The notes under the pieces are model-generated. The model saw only the letters and a program-made list of their open reading frames with translations, had not been told where the DNA came from and searched no databases. Below are positions 1 through 11,078 of a DNA stretch of 64,000 nt, piece after piece. How positions within the stretch are numbered: the first letter of the stretch is position 1; every line of letters starts with the position of its first letter. The stretch comes from Liolophura sinensis (Eukaryota > Mollusca > Polyplacophora > Chitonida > Chitonidae), in the NCBI RefSeq assembly GCF_032854445.1, contig NC_088299.1:16735608-16799607 (forward strand), written 5' to 3'. The translations under genes and the position numbers were made by a program.

Positions 1-950
1 ACCAGGAAAAATGAGGTATGTTATAGAATACCTGTTTTTTTTTTAAACTGTGTTCGGCCTTATCCGAAAACGGAGAAAACAACATTGAAGATTGATCATG
101 ATGGCACCATGGTTAACAAATCGTCTCGTCATCATGTGGAATCTCAAGTGGGAAAAACATACATGCGCCTGAAATAGCTTCCGTCTGAGGTTTTGCGATG
201 TGAAGCTGACATCTATTCGGAAACTCCGTCCTGAACACGCTGAGAATTATACGTTATCACGGTTGGACATTTAATCTCCATTACAACTGAGGTATTTCTT
301 AAATTACCGGCGAGGCATTGAGTGTAATCACACAAGGTGGCGACAGAGTGGGGCAATGAAGAGTTGGGTATTGGTACAGATGTCTATTTAAGCGAGCCAC
401 TGACGGCCACTGCCAGAAGTATTGGACGTAAGGCATGCCAGTTGGATGATGAATTGAGTCCTGATCAGTTACACAATGTGCTATAGCCAGCTGTCTGTCA
501 AGGCCGTCCTAGTTATATAGCAAGTATAATAGACTCGGTAACCTGTCTATGTGGTGAATTCCCTTTGGTCGTAAATTTCTACGGAAAACTGTTTACGGAT
601 ATTTGACTTTATTAGCTTTATCCTGTGTTTTCTCAAAGGGGGCACCTCTCAGTGGCCACTGATCAGGGAATTATATAAATTTTGTTGATTATTTAGTCTT
701 ATAATTAACTTACTTTCCCAACATAAAAATTTTTCACAGCCAACTTTTCACGAATGCCTCTATCATAGCAAGGCTTTCACAGAAATTGACAGATTTTGAA
801 AGCTTTTGTAACCTTTGCATGTAACCTTTGCAGTTTGATGTGCTCGACAACTGATGTTATGTGGAACGTAGCGACTTTTTAATTGAAATAGGAAGGATAA
901 AAATGCGCAGTAAGAATTTCTGGAATGATCTAAAGATATGAAAAGACTAC
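1..950. other. Unassigned sequence, no gene seen
   Basis: AT-leaning unique-looking sequence. I see no long open frame, no tRNA or SINE motif and no repeat shared with the rest of the window. It runs directly into the 48-bp minisatellite. Confidence 0.6.
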
Positions 951-954
951 ATCA

Positions 955-2240
955 CAGAGAGTAAAACCAGAGTAGGGACGACAGTGTGGTAGACGTACAG
1001 CACAAACAGTAAAACCAGAGCAGCGATGACAGTGTGGTAGACGTACAGCACAAACAGTAAAACCAGAGCAGCGATGACAGTGTGGTAGACGTACAGCACA
1101 AACAGTAAAACCAGAGCAGCGATGACAGTGTGGTAGACGTACAGCACAAACAGTAAAACCAGAGCAGCGATGACAGTGTGATAGACGTACAGCACAAACA
1201 GTAAAACCAGAGTAGGGACGACAGTGTGGTAGACGTACAGCACAAACAGTAAAACCAGAGCAGGGACGACAGTGTGGTAGACGTACAGCACAAACAGTAA
1301 AACCAGAGTAGGGACGACAGTGTGGTAGACGTACAGCACAAACAGTAAAACCAGAGCAGGGACGACAGTGTGGTAGACGTACATCACAGGCAGTAAAACC
1401 AGAGTAGGGACGACAGTGTGATAGACGTACATCACAGGCAGTAAAACCAGAGCAGGGATGACAGTGTGGTAGACGTACATCACAGGCAGTAAAACCAGAG
1501 TAGGGACGACAGTGTGATAGACGTACATCACAGGCAGTAAAACCAGAGCAGGGACGACAGTGTGGTAGACGTACATCACAGGCAGTAAAACCAGAGTAGG
1601 GACAACAGTGTGGTAGACGTACAGCACAAACAGTAAAACCAGAGCAGGGACGACAGTGTGGTAGACGTACATCACAGGCAGTAAAACCAGAGCAGGGACG
1701 ACAGTGTGATAGACGTACAGCACAAACAGTAAAACCAGAGCAGGGACGACAGTGTGGTAGACGTACAGCACAAACAGTAAAACCAGAGCAGGGACGACAG
1801 TGTGGTAGACGTACAGCACAAACAGTAAAACCAGAGCAGGGACGACAGTGTGATAGACGTACAGCACAAACAGTAAAACCAGAGCAGGGACGACAGTGTG
1901 ATAGACGTACAGCACAAACAGTAAAACCAGAGCAGGGACGACAGTGTGGTAGACGTACAGCACAAACAGTAAAACCAGAGCAGGGACGACAGTGTGATAG
2001 ACGTACAGCACAAACAGTAAAACCAGAGCAGGGACGACAGTGTGATAGACGTACAGCACAGGCAGTAAAACCAGAGCACGGACGACAGTGTGATAGACGT
2101 ACATCACAGACAGTAAAACCAGAGCACGGACGACAGTGTGACAGACGTACATCACAGACAGCAAAACCAGAGTAGCGACGACAGTGTGATAGACGTACAT
2201 CATAGACAGTGAAACCAGAGCAGCGGCGACAGTGTGATAG
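955..2240. repeat. 48-bp minisatellite, about 27 copies in perfect phase
   Basis: The motif GTAAAACCAGAG recurs every 48 bases from 961 to 2209 without a single indel. Units differ by substitutions only (AGCAGGGACG / AGTAGGGACG / AGCAGCGATG; CAGCACAAA / CATCACAGG), and neighbouring variants are grouped as expected from local amplification. Because 48 is divisible by 3 and the unit lacks stops in several frames, the array gives long open frames on the minus strand with a 16-residue period. I treat these as artefacts. Single copies of the unit lie inside an interspersed repeat (family D) elsewhere in the window. Confidence 0.97.
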
Positions 2241-2345
2241 TTGGCAAATGGTCACAGGTAACGGTGCAATACGATATCTTGAGATATTTACCTGAGTTAC
2301 CTTTTGTCATCACTATCTGCTGATGGCAACGAGTGCACAGACAAA
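2241..2345 (+). repeat. Family D interspersed repeat, segment following the 48-bp array
   Basis: The bases after the last 48-bp unit (TTGGCAAATGGTCACAGGTAAC, then a TTACCTGAGTTACC-like stretch) match the sequence that follows the single 48-bp-like unit near 50.1 kb, 11.45 kb and, reversed, 40.3 kb. The minisatellite therefore sits inside a family D copy. Confidence 0.6.
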
Positions 2346-2574
2346 GGTGTTTATCGCCATAATTATTCACCTCTTATATCTCGTACATTTGGATGTGCAT
2401 CACTTACTTAGGTAAACACAAAGATGGCACCACTTCGCATCACTCCTGGGTAGGGCAATACCAAAGACTTTAGTGGTACTTCCTGCTGCCTGACTTGGCG
2501 CTCAACACTAAGAGGTCAGAGAAAGGAAACATGATTGGCTGGTCGGTGTCAGTATAATGTGACTGAGTGTCATG

Positions 2575-2576
<2 letters not shown>

Positions 2577-2631
<55 letters not shown>
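2577..2631. repeat. TA dinucleotide microsatellite
   Basis: An uninterrupted alternating AT/TA run of about 27 dinucleotides, flanked by unique sequence. It is self-complementary and expected to be length-polymorphic. Confidence 0.98.
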
Positions 2632-2632
<1 letters not shown>

Positions 2633-4300
2633 TGACTGACAGGTTTTTGGCGGGACTCGCGAAAGGTCAAGGTAATAATAACTGAATTGCGAATGGGTAA
2701 ATTCCCCTTTTCTTGACTTCTGCCTGTCATGTACGGAGCCGTAAAAGTGACATGGTGAAAAAAAATTTTTTTTGTATATTAAAAAAGATATTTCATGGTG
2801 AAAAAAATTCTTGGGAAGAGAAAATCTTTTTTTTCAACCTCCGATTTTAACACTCGACTCAATTGGTCAATCGCAGGTCGTTTGTCATCAGACAGCCAAA
2901 ATGGCAACCAGATACGAGAATTTCTCATTGATAAATATATATTTAGACCTGGGTCTTACTATGAAATAAATGACTTTACAAGAACGAGGATTACAATGGA
3001 CATCATCGCCTACACAAGTCAATTTCATTCTGTTTAAAAACACATATTCTTAACTGACACGCTGCAGTGCTTGTGAACTGCACATATATGTACGACTTTG
3101 CTTGATGGGCACGACTTGATACTTGCTTGATATGCAAAAACAATGTTACTGAAAGAATACAAGAGTACACCGCTTTAGACTGACTTGTTTTAGGCGGGCA
3201 ATGCATTTCCCTATATCAACCAGACAGCTTATTAATAAAGGGATTTCAAATAGACATTAATGTCTAGAATAAATAAAAATAAAATACGGAATACAGCGTG
3301 CAGATGCGGCCTTATATAGCCATTCTGAATTCTTTCAATCTCAACTGCAACGGTTAATTGTGAGACACCATTAGGATACATGTAATTTAGCCAACCAGGG
3401 TGAAACTAAGGAAAGCTATATATACGTTATAGGATAAAATGCCTTATCTTTGTCTCACATATATGCCTGATGACGGCTGTGATAAGTTTTAATCTTATCG
3501 CATTATTTGGTTTACTGTATTAATAATAATCTCAGATTGTTGGAGGTTATACTTTAAATCGTATTGGCGTTCCTTGTCGTCTAAAAGAACACTTTGGCAC
3601 TGAGAAAGTATAATTCACCAGCAACAAAAGTTAATTCGCAAAAGCATAATGGCACTGATGGCCAGACATGAGCCGCGTGCATATAGACGAGATTATAGCG
3701 TAACCCTTATGTTCACTTTTACGGCTCCGTAGTCATGTCAACGAAGAAAACTGCTGGTCCTTGTGTTAGCTGTGATAGTTAACAAACCAGCTCTTCTTGA
3801 TCTCCTGTAACAATGACAGATCCGTGTTTGTAACACTGACAGGCTTTTGTCATCTCCATTATCTTATGATTTGAGATTATGTCGTTTACGCGGCCTGTTG
3901 ATCATCTTTTTGCAATTATTATTTTATGGCTGCGCGAGGCAAAAGAAATATTACAAGGGACGCTTTTAGATCTTTGTCACATTTTTTAATAATTTTTTCT
4001 CATAAATCACGTAACTCAAAAAACATAATTCACGTCCAAGCTATAAGAGATTCATAACACATTTACCAAATTCTTTTAAAAAGGTATTAGAAATAATTTT
4101 AAAGTGTCGGGATTATGATGCTATACTACAATGACGGATAAATACTTAAAGTGTTGGACAAACTAGTTACAAACACGTGGCTACTCATGTACTGTGTGAT
4201 CCCAGTTCCCAGACTGAAATTCAAATCCAAGACCCGTGGCCCATGGCTTGACGCCCCAGTCCCCAGGCCTGGTATAGCTACGTGGTTTGCACTTATTGGA
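2632..4300. other. Unassigned sequence, no supported gene
   Basis: An 80-codon open frame (2795-3037, plus) lies here. It is AT-rich and low in complexity at its start, and shows no recognisable domain or splice context, so it is not called a gene. The remainder shows no repeat family or RNA gene I recognise. Confidence 0.5.
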
Positions 4301-4305
4301 GCTCT

Positions 4306-4437
4306 ACTCATGTGCCGAATATAGGTGACTCATGTGCCGAATATAGGTGACTCATGTGCCGAATATGGGTGACTCATGTGCCGAATATGGGTGACGCATG
4401 TGCCGAATATGGGTGACGCATGTACCAAATATGGATG
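4306..4437. repeat. 22-bp minisatellite, six copies
   Basis: The unit GTGCCGAATATAGGTGACTCAT repeats six times. Later units change ATAGG to ATGGG and CTCAT to CGCAT, and the last is degenerate. The changes accumulate in order along the array. Confidence 0.95.
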
Positions 4438-4444
4438 GCATGGA

Positions 4445-5520
4445 GCAGGAATTCAGCCACTTACTGTAAGAAATCTTGTGTTTTCTGTTCTTCTTCTCTT
4501 AGTGTTGATTTATATCCAGGTGCTCAGGGTCTCAGTAAACATCCTTTGTGACTTACATGACGTTAAGTCGTTTCAAGTAAACATTTATTTTTACACCTGC
4601 CATAAAAACTGACTCAGTATTTAAGTTTCAGACACATTGGAGCTCATGTAAATGTTCAACTGACGTGTGGTTTTCTGGCGGGGATATACAGAATTATTGA
4701 CAGTCGCCGTGTAATCTTCTCCTATTGTGGCAACACATCTACCATTATAGGTATACACTGATTTCTTTGAATTGTTTGGGGTTTGCCTCGACTTTCACGT
4801 TATTTCAAACATTCCGATGTCATCAGTACTGAGATCCATGACATCAAAATAGATGCTTGTGGGTTTTAAAGGTTAATTTTTTACTATCTGACTGTAGTAT
4901 GTAAAGAAATGATGATAGGTTTTTGTAGCTTTACTTTTCCATTTGGTCGATGCCAGTACTTTATAATCAATATAACGCGTTAGTAACCGAGGTAAATGTC
5001 AATTATTGTATCATATGATTTGAATTATTGTCAAATATTTGTCATCATACACACTCTATTTGTTTAAGAAAAAATATACTTTCCATGGGATAAAAAAAAC
5101 TGTTGTTTTCAAAGCCATGGCATCAATTTCCTCTTTCCTAGATAACACCTAAACCTTCTCTGCGTGATCTGTCCATCGATGTAGGAGACCCAAGGTTGCT
5201 CCATGTAAAGTTAACGGTAATGTGACTCTTTAGCCTCAGCTTGATCTAGTTGACAAACAAAGCCTGCTCTATCTTCGCAAAGGCTGACCACCAGGGTTAG
5301 TTCTGAAAACTTCCGCTAATGGATTCGACCGCTGCCTTTTCCGCTTAAATGGCAATGTTTCAATCCTGCAACACGAAAAATAAACAAGTCTCAAAAACGG
5401 GCTCATAATACGCTTCGTTTTCCATCAGACCAATTATTGAAATGGATTTTGACCAACTGGTCAAACAAAATCACAACACCAAGTTGTTCAATTCCTCAAA
5501 AGTGACAAGTCGGGTACGAA
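4445..5520. other. Unassigned sequence
   Basis: Nothing recognisable: no conserved protein-like frame, no SINE core and no tandem repeat. Confidence 0.5.
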
Positions 5521-5524
5521 TTAG

Positions 5525-5735
5525 GTAAAAAAAATGCAGTGATAATAATTCCAAGTTATTAAATGTCCCTTGTCTAGAAACACTCAAAATTCTGTTTTGT
5601 CATCACATTTAACATACAATAAAACGATGCTTAGTCCTGCTTGGTGCAGGAATAGGCCCGCAGTATAATTTAATAAGCACGGCATAGAGTGTAAAACCAG
5701 AGCAAAGACAACAGTGTGATAGCTGGCGTAAACAG
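5525..5735. repeat. Family D interspersed repeat, rearranged copy
   Basis: It contains a block with GTCATCACATTTAA and GATGCTTAGTCC, also seen near 43.26, 50.38 and 57.28 kb. This is followed at about 5690 by one 48-bp-like unit (GTAAAACCAGAGCA...ACAGTGTGATAG). The two blocks are in the opposite order to the 50 and 57 kb copies, so this copy is permuted or comes from a tandem dimer. Confidence 0.55.
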
Positions 5736-5794
5736 GGACGATGAGTTATTTTCACTTCGTGATACATTTCGTTGCAACTACAAGTGAAATAATA

Positions 5795-6268
5795 TGGCTG
5801 TGAGTTCAAGTTCAGCACATGTCGCTTCCTCTCCGACCGTAAGTGATATATATTTGATTTATTTGATTGGTGTTTTACGCCGCACTCAAGAATATTTCAC
5901 TTATACGGGTGAGTGGAAACCGGGCAGAGAAGCGGGGAAACCCACGACCATCCGCAGGTTGCTGCAAGACCTTCCCATGTTCGACCGGAGAGAAAGCCAG
6001 CATGAGCCGGACTTGAACTTAGAGCGACCGCATTGGTGAGAGGCTCCTGGGTCATTACGCTGCGCTAGCGCGCTAACCAACTGAGCCACGGAGCCCCCCC
6101 TCGCCCGCCTTAAGTGATAAGGTCTGCCAGCAACCTGCGGATGGCCTTGGGTTCCCCCCGGGCTCCGCCCGGTTTCTTCCCACAACAATGCTATCCCATA
6201 AGTGAAATATTCTTGAATACGGCGTAAAATACCAATCAAATAAATAAATAAATAAATAAATAAATATG
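5795..6268 (+). mobile_element. SINE family A, older plus-strand copy split by another SINE
   Basis: The left part (about 5795-5848) carries the B-box-like GAGTTCAAGTTCAGC and the start of the core. The right part (6120-6268) resumes with AGGTCTGCCAGCAACCTGCGG, the Meta-SINE-like GGTTTCTTCCCAC stretch, GAAATATTCTTGA and an (AAAT)n tail. The two parts join seamlessly in the family consensus. The 5' tRNA-like head upstream of 5795 is missing. Confidence 0.88.
5849..6110 (-). mobile_element. SINE family A, younger minus-strand copy nested in the older one
   Basis: Full-length tRNA-derived SINE on the minus strand. The head (TGGCTCAGTTGGTTAGCGCG read on the minus strand) lies near 6095-6065, the core at about 6040-5900 and the AAAT-type tail at 5849-5870. 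Nine-base target-site duplications TAAGTGATA flank it at 5840-5848 and 6111-6119. The outer sequence is the older SINE copy. Confidence 0.92.
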
Positions 6269-6536
6269 TCATTATTCAAATGTTATAGTGGTTAATCTGG
6301 CTGTGAGATTCCACGTGTGTTTGTGTTCTCATCTGGTTATGGATATGTGTGATTCTATTCTATAAAAAGATGCAGTTAAAACATTGGAATTTGACAGTAT
6401 ACGGTGAATGGTCTATATTTAATCAGCCAATCCACAAGAGGGTTCATTCACCTACAACATACCTCGCGCCAATCCAGTTTCTCTGAAAACTGATGACTAC
6501 TTCTCTCTGCATGATTCTAGTCTAATGTTCTGATGT

Positions 6537-6665
6537 ATATACTTTCTTGGTTGTCTTGTGGTTTGCGTCAAACTTCATTTTGGGAATTGACCTTGCGATT
6601 ATTGACCTGGAATGTTCATATATGGTTAACCTCTGGCGTACGAATGTGTGCTTTGACGCCTGACC
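6537..6665 (+). repeat. Family C interspersed repeat
   Basis: It shares an ordered set of motifs (ACTTTCTTGGTTGTCTTGTGG, TTGGGAATTGACCTTGCGAT, GACCTGGAATG, GGCGTACGAATGTGTGCTTTGACGCCT) with copies near 35.5, 39.3 and 60.9 kb. It leads directly into the 82/79-bp minisatellite. Confidence 0.75.
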
Positions 6666-7850
6666 AGAAGTGTGGCGTACGGTTACCTCTGTCAGCACAC
6701 ACACATGCACATGTGTGTATGTGTCACATACAATATGTCATGGTGACCTCAGTCAGCACATACACATGCACACGTGTATACGTGTCACATACAGTATGCC
6801 ACCTGAACAGAAGTGTGGCGTACGTTTACCTCTGTCAGCACACACACATGCACACGTGTATATGTGTCACATACAGTATGTCACCTGACCAGAAGTGTGG
6901 CGTACGTTTACCTCTGTCAGTACACACACATGCTCACGTGTATATGTGTCACATACAATATGTCATATGGACAGAATCTTGACGTACGTTTACCTCTGTC
7001 AGCACACACACATGTAGGTAATGTCTGTCACATACAGTATGTCACTTGCACAGAAGTGTGATGTACGGTTACCTCCCTCAGCACATACACATGTAGGTAA
7101 TGTCTGTCACATACAGTATGTCACTTGCACAGAAGTGTGATGTACGGTTACCCCCCTCAGCACACACACATGTAGGTAATGTCTGTCACATACAGTATGT
7201 CACTTGCACAGAAGTGTGATGTACGGTTACCTCCCTCAGCACACACACATGTAGGTAATGTCTGTCACATACAGTATGTCACTTGCACAGAAGTGTGATG
7301 TACGGTTACCTGCCTCAGCACATACACATGGAGGTAATGTCTGTCACATACAGTATGTCACTTGCACAGAAGTGTGATGTACGGTTACCTCCCTCAGCAC
7401 ACACACATGTAGGTAATGTCTGTCACATACAGTATGTCACTTGCACAGAAGTGTGATGTACGGTTACCTCCCTCAGCACATACACATGGAGGTAATGCAT
7501 GTTACACACAGTATGTCACGCGGGCAGAATCGTGATGGTAATGCTTGTCACACACAGTATGTCACGTGGGCAGAATGGTGACGTACGGTGACCTTTGTCA
7601 GCACACACACATGCAGGTAATGTCTGTGAAGTACAGATACCTCTATCCACACATAAGCATGGGGGTAATTTCTTTCACTTACAGTCACATGACCAGAAGC
7701 TGTGACGAACGGTGACCTCTGTTAGTACAAACACATACACGTGCGCATGTCACCTACAGTATGTCACCTGGACAGAAGTGTGGAGTACCGTGACCTCTGT
7801 CAGCACACACACATGCACGTAACGTCTGTCACATGTGTGATGTTTTACTG
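6655..7850. repeat. 82/79-bp minisatellite rich in CACA and TGTG, about 14-15 copies
   Basis: Units carry CAGAAGTGTGRYGTACG, GGTTACCTCYSTCAGCACAC and CACATACAGTATGTCAC. The spacing is 82 bases at first (GYCAC at 6798, 6880, 6962). It is then exactly 79 bases across six units (7041, 7120, 7199, 7278, 7357, 7436), before decaying to about 7850. The near-identical 79-bp block looks like the most recently homogenised part. Confidence 0.95.
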
Positions 7851-7859
7851 CTTTTGAAT

Positions 7860-8395
7860 TTCTGAAAATAACCGGACCTATTAGGAACTGTGAATAGCGC
7901 CATCTTCTGTTTGTCTGAATCGTCTAACTTATGGTCGATCATATTCTTCGGAACAAAGGAAGGATATTAGACGCACACCAGATTGACTGCCGTGAAAAAT
8001 TCTAGAGTGAGCAGCAATAAAATTAAATAAATAAGTTTATTACTTAACTGCCTGCTATACTTCGTCTCAAATAATCCCACTCAGGCTCTCACTACACTAC
8101 ATCCGGCAGACAGTTTGGTAGACTTTTTGTAGATGTTTCTTCAAATATTCGCATAAAATATTTTGGAAAAAATAGATGTACATGTATATGAGATATATGA
8201 GGTGGGGCGGGATTGTTTATTGTAGAAAGTTTCACCTTCCCATCAGAGCTGCTGGCTTACAGTTTCTTCTGCTTATTTTTGGTGAAGAAAAAATTCTAAT
8301 TAAAAGAAACCCACGGTAATGGTTATGATTGTGATCGCACTATAACGAAGTTTTTTCGTTTGACGCAGATTTTATTTGCTGCTTCCGTTGCCTTA
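7860..8395. other. Unassigned sequence
   Basis: Unique-looking, AT-rich. No gene, RNA or repeat recognised. Confidence 0.5.
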
Positions 8396-8397
8396 GT

Positions 8398-8595
8398 TCA
8401 CTCAAAGTCCAAACAGGTCAAGGGTATCTGAAAATGTAGTACAGGGAAAGTACAGTTATTGAAACGAAATACCCTTTCTGCTATAGCAGTCCAGATCAAC
8501 AAATAAGGATCGTTGTGTTTGTCCAGTAATCTTAAAGCAGACGTGTTCCACTGTATCAAGAGATTACAGAAAACCTTTGATGAGGCAGCAGGCAT
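8398..8595 (-). CDS. Weak candidate exon, unknown protein
   Basis: A minus-strand open stretch of about 65 codons with protein-like composition (it contains LIQWNTSALRLLDKHNDPYL and LIWTAIAERVFRF). A pyrimidine-rich acceptor-like TTTTCAG lies inside its 3' part. I do not recognise a domain. Its only context is another protein-like minus-strand stretch at 9075-9298, which would be upstream in the same orientation. It could be a chance open frame. Confidence 0.18.
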   Translation of the reverse strand: MPAASSKVFCNLLIQWNTSALRLLDKHNDPYLLIWTAIAERVFRFNNCTFPVLHFQIPLTCLDFE

Positions 8596-9058
8596 CAGTG
8601 ACTAATCCAAATTCAATCAGCCTCAAAAAGCTTCATCTAATTGACTTTTCCTTCTCAGTCAGTTTGCATGACCTTACCGACATGAAGAGCTATATCACGT
8701 CAACTGGATTAACACTCGTCTATGTGGCCGACAGACTGCCCTCATGCTTTAACTTCTAATGTGGGTCACGCTATGTAGATTGATAGAGCGGGTCACAGCC
8801 TCTTTTGTTATTTGAGTTGTATGTCTTCTCACAAAAAGCATGTACGCCCATTTAACGCTCATAAGTACGGTATTTGATTGGTTGTCTTTCGCAGGATGCA
8901 CGAAAAAATTTTCTGGCAAATTAATTTTTTTGAAGCGAATGGCCTTTAGAAATTTCTGGCGTCATCAGAAAAACCACTTCGGCAGCAAGCAGATGTTCAG
9001 ACAGAAACCCCGCAAGTCTACAATCGATTTCCAGTTCTGTTCGCTAACACAACTGTAC

Positions 9059-9298
9059 TTAAAACTTCACCTTGTAAAAGCCCTTGTATTTCGATTTGAG
9101 GGCTTCAGAGGTAAACGTGCGTTGTTCCCAGATATTTGTGGCACAAACCAACACTAGGTATAGTTTATTCCAGTTAACGATATCATCACCACAGTATTTT
9201 ACAGAAACTCTGTGCTTGAACTTTGGAAAACTGGAGTCTATGATAGTCTCCATTTTGAAACTGGTCAAATCCATGCTTTTTACTGGTGTTTTGAACAA
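9059..9298 (-). CDS. Weak candidate exon, unknown protein
   Basis: A minus-strand open stretch of 79 codons with globular-protein composition (FKHRVSVKYCGDDIVNWNKL, then LYLVLVCATNIWEQRTF). A good donor-like AAG/GTGAAG occurs near the end of the frame, just before the stop codon, so a spliced exon ending about 9070 is plausible. There is no recognised family. A plus-strand open frame overlaps it but reads less like protein. The candidate at 8398-8595 would lie downstream. Confidence 0.25.
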   Translation of the reverse strand: MFKTPVKSMDLTSFKMETIIDSSFPKFKHRVSVKYCGDDIVNWNKLYLVLVCATNIWEQRTFTSEALKSKYKGFYKVKF

Positions 9299-9359
9299 AG
9301 CCTTTATCTATGTTCTGTTGTCTAGAAGACGTAATCAGAATGGTTCCTCATAAATTCAG

Positions 9360-10395
9360 ACAGCGGTCAGATTGGTACTGACGTTGATGTAAGCAACAGC
9401 CAGCCATCTTCCTCAGGAGGTTCGGTTGTTAAATAATAAGACGGGAAACTGGTGACATGGATGCAGCAATGCGAGGTAATCATATCCACAAGGTGTATTT
9501 AATTTTGACAAATCAGAGGTTGGGAAGAATTATCGTGACGTCAGCAATGTGTACACATTTCGCGCTGAGGAATGAGATAAAACACTGTTGCCAAGTCTAA
9601 AATTAAACATTACCGTATGTCCAATGAATCCTTTGGTTACCTTCATGAAACGTGGAGCTTGAAAGTCAGAGTTAGCACTTCATAGTGCTCAACTTCTAAA
9701 GAAAACAGTGGTACTTCATATACATTTTATACCCCCTGATAAGTGATATCACACCAGCTTTTAGGGCAGTTCTCATCAGTCGTAGGACTTTAAACTATCT
9801 AAATACTGTGACTGGAACGTGAACCAGTTACATCTGTCAGTATTGTTATCAAAACAGAAGACATCTCAAGTTTTATTTTAAATTCTTTCTACCTTATAGA
9901 CGCAAGCTTTTGTTTTTCTTTTCGAAAACTGGTTGCTACGGATGTGGCACTTCCGATTCACAAATGACATACTCACGTAGAATTTCACACTTGCACAAGA
10001 TGTAACTCAAATTCTGTCTGTTTTCTTTACCAGTGCATTTTGCAAATTTAAATGGTGTCGCAATTATGAAATGACATCCGAATATAAATCCTCCGTCTTA
10101 CTTCCATATTGAAAACACCAAATGCATTTTTATAAAGGTTGTATCGGTAGATGAAAATGAAAACGATGCATTTGTCGTCCATGTAATTCCAGTGGAAAGT
10201 GTCAGGTCCCAAATTCGCGAGACAACTTTATTACAGCTTTGACCTTTGAGCCAATTTTCCAAATCGGTTCCAAGGCGACCCATGTGTCAAGTATCTGGGT
10301 GTAGGCCTATATTCTAATCACTGAGGCACTGTTACTGTATTATAGTGGTTGTTTGAAAGTTTGTTTTTAGTAATCCCATATTTAGCTAGAAATGA
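9360..10395. other. Unassigned sequence
   Basis: No gene, tandem array or shared repeat recognised. The next feature is a complete SINE. Confidence 0.5.
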
Positions 10396-10418
10396 GTCGC
10401 GGTGTCCTTTTAATCGAT

Positions 10419-10687
10419 GGGGGCCTCCGTGGCTCAGTTGGTTAGCGCGCTAGCGCAGCATTATGACCCAGGAATCTCTCACCAATGCGGTCACCGTGAG
10501 TTCAAGTCCAGCTCATGCTGGCTTTTTCCTCAGCCGTACGTGGGGGTCTGCCAGCAACCTGCGGATGGTCGTAGGTTTCCTCCGGACTCTGCACGGTTTC
10601 CTCCCACCATAATGCTGGCCGCTGTTGTCTAAGTGAAATATTCTTGAGTACGGTGTAAAACACCAATCAAATAAATAAAAAAATAAA
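10419..10687 (+). mobile_element. SINE family A, full length
   Basis: Complete copy in order. The tRNA-like head has GGCTCAGTTGGTTAGCGCGC as its A-box region and GAGTTCAAGTCC as its B-box. The core is AGCAACCTGCGGATGGTCGT...GGTTTCCTCCCACCATAATG, followed by GTGAAATATTCTTGAGTACGG and an AAATAAATAA tail. Flanking duplications are slightly diverged: TTTAATCGATG (10408-10418) and TTTAGTCGATG (10688-10698). The core resembles the Meta-SINE superfamily of animals. That assignment is from memory of the family. Confidence 0.95.
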
Positions 10688-10743
10688 TTTAGTCGATGTG
10701 CGCTGTTCACGATATCATCGAGATAATTTCAGATATGTGAAGA

Positions 10744-11078
10744 GTGAGTGAGTGCTTGGGGTTTAACGTCGTACTCAACAATTTTTCAGTCATATGACGA
10801 CGAAGGAATCATTAGGGTGCATGCACGTGTAATGTGCCTCCTTGTTGCAGGACGGATTTCCACCGCTCTTTTATTTAGTGCTGCATCACTGAGACGACTT
10901 ACCGAAGGCATGTAAGCCGCTCCGCCCGAGCCATTATACTGATACGGGTCAACCAGTCGTTGCACTATCCCCTTCATGCTGAACGCCAAGCGAGGAAGTT
11001 ACAACTTCCTCTTTTAAAGTCTTAGGTGTGACTCGACCAAGGATTGATCCTGGATCTACCGGTCCCGAAGCGGCCGGT
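10744..11078 (-). mobile_element. SINE family B, full length
   Basis: A second tRNA-type SINE family, with its 3' tail (GAGTGAGTGAGTG here, i.e. CACTCACTCACTC on its own strand) to the left and its head to the right. On the minus strand the promoter-like GGATCAATCCTTGGTCGAG corresponds to a B-box. The body contains GTTGACCCGTATCAGTATAA, CCTGCAACAAGGAGGCACAT and ACGACGTTAAACCCCAAGC. A perfect 13-base target-site duplication AGATATGTGAAGA flanks it (10731-10743, 11079-11091). Only about 50 bases separate it from the family A copy. Confidence 0.95.

Noticed and set aside
930-2255. 441- and 418-codon open frames on the minus strand
   Set aside because: They lie entirely over the 48-bp minisatellite. 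The period is 3n and the unit has no stop in those frames, so they open by construction; no start context, domain or non-repeat portion supports a gene.
5901-6272. Open frames over the SINE copies, also at 10417-10710, 15466-15784, 16413-16640 and 26009-26245
   Set aside because: They are translations of tRNA-derived SINE sequence that recur wherever the element occurs.
10419-10500. Genuine tRNA gene
   Set aside because: A-box and B-box are present, but the sequence continues into the SINE core and tail and recurs many times; no free-standing tRNA fold was found.
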